NCBI GenBank assembly: GCA_026120185.1
Contig: JANUWF010001783.1
Location: 6,603,001 to 6,667,000, forward strand
Reading direction: 5' to 3'
Length of the DNA stretch: 64,000 bases
Source of the DNA: Voacanga thouarsii
Lineage: Eukaryota; Streptophyta; Magnoliopsida; Gentianales; Apocynaceae
Each line of letters begins with the position of its first letter. The stretch's first letter is position 1. The translations under genes and the position numbers were made by a program. Below the pieces are notes generated by a model, which saw only the letters and a list, made by a program, of their open reading frames with translations, made no database searches and was not told the origin of the DNA. Below are positions 25,716-35,690 of the stretch, in pieces.

Positions 25716-28700
25716 ATGACAAAGAAAAGAAGAACTGAATCACAACAAGCTTCTTGGCGATTGGCACCGTCCACAAGCGCTCTAGAAGCTGGACCATCAG
25801 GGAGCGGCCAGACAGCCGAAGAGCCACATGTCTTACCAAGGAGGCCACCGAGGGCATACTTTATGTATTTGTAAGCAGATATCTGAGGGACTTATTACAT
25901 TTATTTATCAAAGAATGAGCTTTATTTGCAATAAAGAATTAGGTCCTTTTTTTTAGAAGGCCTTACGAGGACATTTGACATTTCAGGAGAGACTATATGG
26001 AGAGGAGCCAAGCATCTAGCAGCCAGGGTGGTAGAGCTTGGCGCGCACGAGTAAGAATTTGGCTACCTCCACACTGTGCTTACCTTTCCTAGGCTTAGTT
26101 GACAATACTATTATTAATGTTCATGGTTTATGTGCCTTTGTGGTTACTAAAAAAATAATGTGGTTTGGCAGGCTCGTATAGAAGCCAAAGCTATTTGGTA
26201 GGGTATGGGGACTGGACAGAGACGGGAGTGGGAAGAGAGGCGGAAAGCGGCCTCCAGCAGTACAAGGAAGCTACAGCTAGTTCAAGTACTCAGCGGATAC
26301 ATAGCGCACACTAGGTAAGACGCATGCTAATGTGACTTGAGATGTACGATAATTATTTTTTGTTGGACATTATCACAATATTAATGCCTCAAAATCATAA
26401 CAATCAATGCCTCAATTTTTTTTACAGCAGCAGGCCACGATTCGATGCTCGGCGACGATGCTGAAAGCCTTGGTGGCAAACCTAAGTGATGCTAAGCGCC
26501 GAGCTGTCGAAGAGATTGGATTTGGAGGCCTGCTGCAGCTGAATTGCAGCAAGACTTGGTACGACTTGTGCTTTTGGCTGATTGACCACTTCAGGCCAAA
26601 TGCTTCCGCGATTGAATTAGAAGGAGGACGTTGACTAGTCATTACAGCCAGGGATATATAGGCTTGCCTAGGTATTCCGGGCAATGGCAAAGTACCGGGG
26701 CTTGCTACATCTGGTGAGCATCAAGAAGCCATCGTTGTAGAGCTACCAAGTAACTACACGATGCTGCTGGGTAAGTTGATTGGTATGGAGGCCGGGGACG
26801 ACTTTAAGATAAAGTTTGTTGTACTTGCGGTCTCCACATTCCTCGCACCAAAGGGACGGGCCCAATTGAATAAGGAGGTTATCCGTTATTTTCATGATGC
26901 AGCAAGCATCAAGACCTTAAATTGGACTGAGTATGTGCGCCAGCGATTATGCGCTGAAATTTATTCAGCCCAAGCAAGCAGAAAGAGATGTGTTGGAGGA
27001 TGCCTATATTTTTTTTATGGTAATAAGCATTATTTTTCTTTTTTTGACATAAATAAATTCGTGTTTATTAAATTTGCTTAAATGATTAAGACACTCATTC
27101 ACAGCATAGCTGACTATATGGTTATGTTCGATTTGTTGCTGCATTTTCTTGACCGGGTGAGGGTCATCTACCATCAACTGCCAAAGACTATTCCTAGGGT
27201 TGCAACATGGTTCGACGTAGAAGTGCAGACTAGAATCGAAAGAGAACTAACACAAGGTGGGGGATTTGGGAGAGGAGAGGTAAGAGATAATTCATATGCA
27301 TGAATTATGTATTCCGTTGATAATGTTCATGTGATGTCGTTGTGTGAGTAGTTTTTTATTCAATTGTATATTGTCATTTTTTATAGATCGACTTCGGGGG
27401 CATGGTTGAGGCCCAAACATATGAGCGCGTGCATCCAGATGCTGGCCATATTTTTGAGGAGGTCGCGAATGTTGTTGGCCCCGCTGCAGCTGTAAGTTTT
27501 ACTGTTTAATATTTCTTATTTTGTTTACATAAACTAATTGTCTTTTCAATTTTTTGCAGAAACAGTTCAAAACCCTGTGTAAGGAGTGCTTGGCCGGGGC
27601 AGATAGTGTCTTACAGACTATACAGAGTCTGTGCACTATGACCACTGCCCCCGCAGCGAATACCCTTTCTGTTATGGTACCCCGAGTAGACGTTCCTATG
27701 TAGTCTGATAGGGTTTGGGCATATGCAGGAGGGGGAGGATCCCCCTGAGCCGGGGCAGAGACGGCAAGCCCCTCCAATAGGTCCGGTGGTGTGCCGTCCG
27801 ATTCAGTCATTCGGGCAGATGCGAGAGGGGACGGATCCCCCCAGGATTTGATAGAGATGGCAAGCCAGGAGGAGGAAGAGGAGGAGGAGGAGGAGGAAGA
27901 AGATGAGGAGGAGGGGGAGGACGATGATGATGACAGCCCCACACAGCCCCCGGAGGAGGGGGACGACGACGATGATGATGACAGCCCCCCACAGCCCCTG
28001 CAAGAACAACGCCCTTCCTGAGGAGCTGCAACATCTAGAAGGCCCCGAGAAAGGCATACAGGGCCTTCGACATCTCTCCGTAGAAGTAACAGGATTTGAG
28101 GTCGGGTCGGCAGAGGAGGAGAAGCAGGCCAGACGAACGCAGCAGCTCTGATAGTCTTTGATGCTCCAACGACTTCGGAGGATGAGCAGACGATTTTCAC
28201 TCCCTTTGTCCAAAAGAGTGCTCGGAGTAAAGATAGCACTCAAGACATTCCATATAGCTTCCCAATGCCTCCTGTCGTCACCAGGCAGTATGATATAGTA
28301 ACATTGACAATACTTCCACCACTTAGAAGGACAAAAAGGAGCAAAATTTTACATTCAAATGAGTTTATTAAGGCTGTCGGTGGAAAGTTTCTTGACATTG
28401 AAAAAAAACTGGCAAAGTACGCTTGGGATCCAAGCCGTGAGCCGAGGTTGTTTTTAATTCAAATATTAAAATTGTTGTTAACATTGTATTTCACTCCTTC
28501 GTGTCAACCTAAAAAAATGGACTGACATAATTTCATGTTTCATTTTTTAAGTGAGGTCCTTGTTCGTATGTATGGCCACGTGCTAAATCGCGGTGATCTT
28601 GCTTGTCTCTACAAGGCAGAGCACGTGACGAGGAAGGTACTTCGTATGATATTCAATGTAACCCTTTCCACTCGTGTTTTATTATTAAAGACTTATACTA

Positions 28701-29841
28701 GTTTTATTTTTTATTTATGGCCAGGTAATGGGCTGCTGTGTGGACATGCTCAATCAAACTTCATGGCATGGGATGCGCCTGAGATACATCCTTGGCTATG
28801 TGATTGCGGTGAGTAAATAATCTATTTTGTAGTATAAGTTTACATTTTAACCATGCAAAATAAAATTGAGTCGTTCATTGTATACCATTAAACGTTATAC
28901 AACCAGAATAAGCTGATGTCGACATTAATTAAGAGGATGGCAACATCAGCCCTTGTCAAGGAATTCAGAGAGTGCTTCGATTCTGCTAAGTTGGGGTTTG
29001 ATTTCAACCGACGTGATTTGGTATATCCGATATCTGTTCTTGTTTTTGGGTCGTATTTTATTGGCGTAACACATTATCAGTATGTGGCTGAATTTCGTAT
29101 TCTAGAAGGGAATATGATTTGAATCCAAATCTTAACATGCAGTTTTTAATTCCGTTCGAGGTGAATACTATTTGGTTTGTTCTATCAATTGATGTTGCCC
29201 AGAGGCGTATCGATATTCTTAAACCTACCCCTGGGACTTCACCAACGTTTATTTCATCACTGGCAGAATATGTGATTGGTGCTAGCTGTTTCACCTCAAT
29301 CATTAAATTATATCGTCTTACGATTGATCATTTGTTATATAAACAACAATTAAAGAAGATTTAAAAAGATGCTATTTTTCTTATTAAATTGTAGGGATAC
29401 GTCTTTGACACGGTTTCGAAATTGGTATACCCCTTCGCTTATCCGTTGTCTATGCCATTTAAGATTTATACAGCCAGTGTATCCCGATATGGCAAAAACA
29501 TGGAGTAAGCACTCAATTAAGAAATCCACGGTTGCAAAAGAATTTAATTTGATGCATTTATCTGAAAATCTTAACATGCTATTTGTTGTTACTCATTATT
29601 AGGTGTGATATTGGGATTATGGCTATACAATTCTTAGAGCGGTGGTGGGGTTGAATGGACCCATTTGTGACCAAGGTAATCCAAGAGGAAAGCATTAATC
29701 CCAGATTTCAATTTTATCTCTTTTACATAAATGGTTAGTAATTATGTGTGCAGTTGAAACACAACTTGACAGGTTAATGCCAATCAGTACCGTGTGCAAT
29801 CCTGCGAGGCATTAATAAGAGCCAATGCGAATGAGGAGTGA
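25716..29841 (+). pseudogene. Ulp1/C48 peptidase-like transposon gene, multi-exon, inactivated
   Basis: Plausible exons with GT..AG borders: 25716-25870, 25987-26050, 26172-26314, 26428-27019, 27105-27279, 27387-27491, 27560 to about 28445, 28552-28636, 28735-28808, 28907 to about 29020, about 29143-29250, about 29395-29505, 29603-29680, and a tail ending at 29841. Exon 4 encodes the N-terminal domain of plant Ulp1-type transposon proteins (IGFGGLLQL, then CLGIPGNG after a stop, then FLAPKGR). Exon 5 has the conserved FLDRV...IPRVATW. Exon 7 carries a long Glu/Asp tract (27,858-28,000). The C-terminus has the C48 fold: LNRGDLACLY, IPFEVNTIWFVLSID, DIGIMAIQFLERWW. In this family the catalytic His precedes W, an Asp follows the next strand, and Cys sits in D-C-G; here these read Ile, Lys and Ile, so no protease activity is expected. 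In-frame stops occur in exon 3 (TAG), exon 4 (TGA, TAG), exon 7 (one TAG, three TGA) and after WWG. Exon borders after exon 7 are less certain. Confidence 0.8.
27858..28000 (+). repeat. Acidic low-complexity coding tract (GAG/GAC/GAT repeats)
   Basis: Purine-rich GAG/GAA triplets give way to GAC/GAT triplets, encoding a run of Glu, then Asp, then two copies of a DDDDSP-QPP type unit (about 27,920 and 27,970). It is in frame with exon 7 of the Ulp1-like gene. Reverse-strand open frames here (Ser/Pro-rich) are mirror artefacts. Confidence 0.75.
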
Positions 29842-30330
29842 GAACGGATATGCCACGAGCTGAAGTTGCCTAGCTAGGTTGCTAAGCACTGGAAATGATG
29901 GTGGAAGCAAACATGAGGTGTGGGAGATGCTCGAACATGGAGAACTAAATTTAGTAGGAGGGACGCTTGTGTTCGAGTGGTGCCAGAGGTTTCTGAATCA
30001 GTCTAGCGTGCTCATGTGATTGAGGAGCAGCAACACAAATGACTATAGGAGCTAACATGAGAAAGCCTGCCAATTTTTTGAATTCTAATGAGCCCCTCTA
30101 TAGACTATATTTCCATGTTAGATGTTAATGGATATTAAACAAGGATGAATAGTTATTTATCAAGTATATGTTACATAGTATTATTATTGGTTTATGGGAG
30201 TAATAGTGATACATTGTCATCTATGTTTGATGGATAGCATATGATCTTCATCAAACTTGTGGTGTTTGTGCTTCAACCTTAATGTATGATATATAAATTG
30301 TGAAAATTTAAGATTTTATGTTTTAGTGGT
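29842..30330. other. 3' flank of the Ulp1-like gene
   Basis: Short AT-rich stretch with no further conserved domain. The segment 29,842-30,100 may still be transcribed 3' sequence of the gene. Nothing else recognised. Confidence 0.4.
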
Positions 30331-30339
30331 TAGTTCACG

Positions 30340-31590
30340 AGATAACATAGTGCAGGTTTGTCTGTGCAGCCGTGGTTGTTGTGAAAGGTCTGGAATATAT
30401 TGAGAATTGTGGTTATGCAGTTGAAGATCATATTTTTTGCCAGGAGGTTTGTTCATGTGTTTGTGTGGGGTGTCAGTGTGGTTGTGAAAGCTTGGCTATA
30501 TGTTTGGCAGGTGTTCATGTATATGATGATGATGTTTGTGTTTTTTGTGGCTGTGTTAAAGTGATTGTGAAAGGCTGGCTATGTTGAGGATTGTGTTCAT
30601 GTAGTTATATAGGATGTTCATGTATTTGTGACAGGTGTTCATGTGTTTGTGTGGCTGTGTTCATGTGATTGTGAAACTTATACTCGTGTTGTTATATAGG
30701 ATGTTCATGTATTTGTGGCAGGTGTTCACGTGGTTATGTAGGATGTTCATGTGTTTGTGTGGATGTGTGCATGTGTTTGTGTGCCTGTGTTAGTGTGGTT
30801 GTGAATGATACTGTATGGTTGACTGGTGTTCATGTGGTTATGTAGGATGTTGGCAGGTGTTTGTTCATGTGGTTGTGCAAGGTTGGCTATATGGTAGGCA
30901 GGTGTTTGTGTGGCTATATGGTATGCAAGGTGTTATATAGGGTGTTTATGTATTTGTGGCCCGTGTTTATATATTTGTGGCATATGTTTATGTGTTTGTG
31001 TGGCTGTGTTCATGTGGTTATGAAGGGTTTCCTGTATGGTTAGCAGGTGTTCATGTAGTTGTATAGGATGTTCATGTGTTTGTGACAGGTGTTCGTATGT
31101 TTGTGGGGCTGTGTTCATGTGATTTCAGAAAGTGGCTCATGTAGTTACATAGGATGTTCATGCATTTGTGACAGGTGTTCATGTGGTTATGTAGGATATT
31201 CATGTGTTTGTGGTAGGTGTTCATGTGTTAGTGTGGCTGTGAAAGGTGCTATATGGTTGGCAGGTGTTCATATAGTTGTATAGGATGTTCATGTGTTTGT
31301 GACAGGTGTTTATGTGTTTGTGGGGTTGTGTTCATGTGATTGAGTAAGGTGGCTCATGTAGTTACATAGGATGTTCATGCATTTGTGGCAGGTGTTCATG
31401 TGATTATGTAGGATGTTCATGTGTTTGTGGTAGGTGTTCATGTGTGAGTGTGGCTGTGTTGGTGTGGTTGTGAAAGGTGCTATATGGTTGGCAGGTGTTC
31501 ATGTAGTTATATAGGATATTCATGTATTTGTGATAGGTGTGCATGTGTTTGTGTGGCTGTGTTCATGTGATTGTGAAACTTGATGCTCAA
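30340..31590 (+). repeat. GTTCATGTG minisatellite, dense block
   Basis: Tens of degenerate copies of a unit near GTTCATGTGTTTGTGGCAG alternate with GTTCATGTGGTTATGTAGG. A longer period is superposed: GGCTCATGTAGTTACATAGG occurs at 31,134 and 31,350 with matching sequence on both sides, giving a 216-bp second-order period. Open frames in this block (Val/Cys/Gly-rich) follow the repeat and are unlikely to be genes. Confidence 0.85.
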
Positions 31591-31720
31591 TACAGAGGGC
31601 TACATCTGTGTTTATGTGATTGATTTTAGTTTTCATTAAAAGATAAGCAGTATGGAAACCAGGGGTTAAAAAAACATAAAAGGATTCAAACCATGAACAA
31701 TACAGAGGGCTACATCTGTT
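31588..31720. repeat. Short direct repeat, period 110 bp
   Basis: CAATACAGAGGGCTACATCTG occurs at 31,588 and again at 31,698, at the right edge of the minisatellite. The spacer contains no repeat unit. Confidence 0.6.
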
Positions 31721-32758
31721 CTAACCTTGGAGGGCAAAATCAATTGTTAAAATTATAAGGTTAGGGGCGTACAAGAAATTGCGTACACAACGGTAGAAGA
31801 AAACACCCTAAGAAAATGCATATTGATAAAAAAATTTGGATTTATCCTATTTAGTTAGCTACCAAAACAATCCTCCATGCTATAACGAGCACTTCTTATG
31901 TATCAAATGGAGAGAAATAAATATTCAGAAAGTCACTATAAAATTCATTGCCAAGTTAAAAATGTGGTTGATATATCTCAATCTTAAATTGGCCAAATTG
32001 GGAAATGAATTTATATCAGGCAAACGGATTTGAGGGTGCAAAAAAATTTTTTAAGAAAAAACAATAATAGCAAGGCTAATCTCCCACTCTTGCTAACTAT
32101 GAATTCCTTCATGCATGAGGGCCGGCTTTCATCTTCTCAATGGCATCACAAAGAGGAATGGGAGGCGATTAACATTAGTAAATATCAGTGAGCATAAAAC
32201 TTTACAAATGAGTAGGACTGAAGTGCTTCAAGACGGGGAGTGAGGCCAGAGCCGAACCGGCGCCGGCATTGAGAGATGGAACCCGCATCACCTCGAGCTG
32301 TATGATGTTCATGTGGTTATGTATGATGTTCATATTTTTGTAGCGGTTGTTCATGTGTTTGTGTGGCATGTTCATGCATTAACTAGTACACATTGCTAGA
32401 AGCCGGGAATTCTTAGAACGGTGGTTGTGTAAGATGTTCGGCTATTGGTTTGCATGCTGCTAGTAACAATATATTTTTAACTTTTTGTTAGTTCACCAGG
32501 CTGTAAAACTTGGGATTACCATTAATATTCAAATCATAAAGTTTGTCATTACATAGCTAATGCCGAGGACCATTCCAGATAAGGAATGTATTGGGAAAAA
32601 AAAAAAAAAACAGGGACAGAAGGATTATGATAAAACTAAATAGGCCAAGCATGAGAACAGAGAAAATAAAAAGGGTAACAAGCGGCCTTCAAGGGGAAGA
32701 TTTCGTCAAGGAAACAACCCATCTAAGGAATGGACGCCTATCATCCAAACATGTTCAT
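31721..32758. other. Non-coding stretch with a small minisatellite island
   Basis: No gene seen. A GC-rich segment near 32,260-32,280 contains the palindrome ACCGGCGCCGG, which is also prominent in the gypsy element further right. A few GTTCATGTG units reappear at 32,305-32,375 on the + strand. A run of As sits at 32,597-32,610. Confidence 0.45.
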
Positions 32759-33619
32759 CTATGTGCCTATCCTTTCAGAGGGGAGAGGCTCCTCCGGTCC
32801 CGTATAGGTTGGAAAAGCAACAATGGACTCTCTTTGTTTTGCGGTAAGAGTCCATCCATTGTCATCACAGAAATTATCACATATATTTAGCATCGCACGG
32901 CGTTGTAGCCTTTTTGCTAGGAGGTTATTCTCTTCTCGATATCGACCAAGTGCAAACTCATGATCGGCAAGACTGTGGAGGGGCAACAAAGGAGCGGTCA
33001 GATATGGGATGACTTCTCGCATAAACTCAAATTCAGTTGGGAGTTGCTTCTGTTCAACAATCTTTAGTTCAATGTCTTGGCGTAGGAAGCTAAGGTACAA
33101 TGTAGGATTGGCACGCCGTGCACATTCATGGTCATTACAGGGATGCATGAGCAGAAGTCGGGTCACAGACCCAGGATAATAGATACTGGCACTCTCAAGA
33201 CTTGTCACAGGCTCAATTGGATCTAAGTAATCGATTCTACAGATAATCAATGTTCTCCAATAACATTTGTGGCATTTGTTATCCGGGAAATACACAATTC
33301 TTATAGCAGTCGAAGATCATCTGCCAACAACTAAATGTTAATGTTGTCAGTGTGATATTTAATTCAATTCAATTCAACTACCAAATATTAACCACCAATT
33401 ATTTGGTGGTACAACAAATCTCCCAACCACCAAATATTTACTTACTGCTTGATCGTTGATGGAGTGCCAGGCAGTATGAATCAGAACTGCATTTAGATTT
33501 GCTCTAGATTTGGCAACACGATAAGAAGGTGGCTTGGCACCCTCTTGCTGGTAGCCGTCACTGCAGGGTGTTCGCGCATATATTGCCAGCAATTTAACAT
33601 TTTTCACAACTGTATTCAT
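32759..33619 (-). CDS. Unidentified two-exon gene (hypothetical), probably decayed
   Basis: Exon 1 (33,619-33,446) starts at an ATG and ends at a good donor, GTAAGT. An intron of about 125 bp ends in GTTGGCAG at 33,321. Exon 2 (from 33,320) is open to 32,759 except that a frame change is needed near 33,285-33,295. Exon 2 encodes about 178 residues with DYLDPIEPV, a Cys/His-rich start (NKCHKCYW) and a charged segment REENNLLAKRLQRR. I do not recognise a family. CYWRTLII...DYLDP faintly resembles the His/Asp strand of C48 proteases, but this is weak. It lies between the two large transposon genes, so it may be cargo. Confidence 0.4.
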
Positions 33620-33950
33620 GATTCATTTCTGCCACCAAGAAGAGTCGTTTCAAATTCAATTCCTGGTCACTTCAAGATTAACCTCTGGTTTTGATAGTTG
33701 TGAGTGGGAAACTAAGTGCTGAAACCTCTATATATGTATCGGTAGGTTGAAGAAATCTAAGGAATTGATTTGGGCACATACTCCATCGGTCGCCAAAGGA
33801 GTTCTTACTAAAATCCCGTGTTTAGGTATTCGGTAAAAATAATCAGTTCATCTGATTGCATATATTGTTAATGTACTTGTTGTGTGTGTTCATTGCTTTA
33901 TTAGATGACGATTCATGTAGTAACTGGTTGTTCACTTAGCTCTCAGGTTC

Positions 33951-34421
33951 ATGGCTTCCTCAAGCTTCTTTTCCCATGAAAATCCGCCTGCCTTTCTGCC
34001 ACAATATACACCCCGTATGATATACCAATGGATGGGAAGGCGCTGGGCATTGGAGACAACGGGAGAATTTTGGTATGACATGCAGCCGTCCTCATTCCAG
34101 AGCTAAAAAAATTATTCCACAATGCAACTGGAGTGGTAATACCGTGTGGACGAATCCATTAATCTTCGTCGTCGATTAGCATCAATGGACTTTCGTGCTC
34201 CAAAGAAAAAAGTAGAACAACTACAGCGTGGTGACTTCAAGTCATTGTTTAAGGCCCTGAACAGGATTCGCGAGGAGAATAACGTAATGGCAAAGCGAAT
34301 TCTCATATGGGAGCACATGACATGGCTGGAGTGTACGCGGTCTACAGCTGTGCATGGACAATCCACTGCTGAGCGAATCCACATCTCTAATATGCTCACC
34401 CACATATGCCGGGAGGACTAG
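33951..34421 (+). pseudogene. Unidentified decayed gene (hypothetical)
   Basis: An ATG at 33,951 opens a frame starting MASSSFFSHENPP. Two in-frame TAA codons occur at about 34,107 and 34,134. The frame then resumes with DESINLRRRLASMDFRAPKK and a charged, helix-prone region RIREENNVMAKRI before ending at 34,421. A second frame across 34,095-34,140 (ELKKLFHNATG) suggests two compensating frameshifts rather than true stops. No family recognised. The REENN-x-x-AKR segment resembles that of the convergent gene at 32,759-33,619. Confidence 0.35.
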
Positions 34422-35229
34422 CTTCATTCTAATGCGTGGGTTTCGAAAGAGGACAGCAGTGGGGGCGAAAGTGATTGATTCAGCGGATTTGTGGCAGGTG
34501 AAAGGCTGGCTATACAATGGGTGCAAGACAAAGTGGATGAATGGGATTTTTTTTTTTTTTTTTTTTTGCTTCTGTATTTTGAAACTTCATGTTTTTAGGT
34601 AGTATGTTACTTTCAATGTTTTCTATTGTCACATCATTTCCAGTTGTTGGATCAACTTTTGTTGTTGTGTGATGAAAGTCCATTTTTTAATCATGTGATT
34701 AAATGCTTTTCATGGCTGTTTGTCTAGACTGGTTGCAGTAATTATATCATTTGCTGTTTTTCAAAATTTTTCATCTCTACTTGTTAAAGAAAAAAACATG
34801 GAGTAAGCATTACATTTGACTTAAACATAACCAATCCAACAAGAACACAAGACTTGAGGATTTGGACTAATATCAACATGTAGAAAGTTACTACATGAAC
34901 ATGCCCCGCAAACATAGGAACATATTAGACAATCACTTGAATATAATCCCAGAGATCCACTCGTTAACTGCAATATGTCATAAGAGTTGGCATTTCAGCA
35001 TAAGTACTAGTGTACCGGCTTTCATTTTTTCCATTGAGACTAGTACCTATTCGAGACTCGTTCCCTCTACATGATCATAAACTACACCATACACTTCGCT
35101 CATGACATGGGAGATCCAGTTCATTCAAACTGCTTTACAAAATTTAGTTTGCTCCTACAGAGAAAACAAACTTTATAAAATGTCTGTAGCATTGAAAATG
35201 TGACAATTAGCATCATATTAAATCATGTA

Positions 35230-35480
35230 ACTCCAAACTATCATAAGAATGAACTCCACACACATGGACAAGCTACACAAAGACATGACCACCTGAAACA
35301 AATACATGAACACGTTGCACAACCACATCAACAGCAATGTTTTGCAATGTGGTCAACCTGCGCTAATTACTTCTTGAATATGTCATGCAGATATATGATC
35401 ATATATGATCAGATTGCACAAATACATGAACATGTTACACAAACACATGAATACAATCCCCAAGCATGTCATCCACATAA
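35230..35480 (-). repeat. GTTCATGTG minisatellite, reversed block
   Basis: Read on the - strand, the same GTTCATGTG/TTTGTG units appear (on + as CACATGAACA, ACATGAACATGTTAC, CACAAACACATGAA). The orientation is opposite to the blocks at 24.5-25.5 and 30.3-31.6 kb. A + strand frame here reads as repeated HEHVTQ and is an artefact of the repeat. Confidence 0.7.
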
Positions 35481-35616
35481 ACCTGCACTAGCTACTACTC
35501 TAAGCAAAAGCTGGATTGGAGGTTCTCTAGCGTGCCAGTCCAATACCGCATGTCAATGTCGAATGTTTCCTTATGAGAGGAGCCAATACAAGTCTGTATG
35601 GAATACGAGAAAAATT

Positions 35617-35690
35617 AGTGCCACAATTACATTTCAAAGTGCTACTACTATCAGTGCTACAGTTACATTTCAAAGTGCTACTACTATTAT
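35617..35690. repeat. Tandem duplication, 2 x 36 bp
   Basis: AGTGCCACAATTACATTTCA... is followed directly by AGTGCTACAGTTACATTTCA..., each continuing AAGTGCTACTACTAT. Two units only. Confidence 0.8.

Noticed and set aside
27499..28243. Ser/Pro-rich - strand frames of up to 246 codons
   Set aside because: Mirror of the GAG/GAC acidic tract of the + strand Ulp1-like exon.
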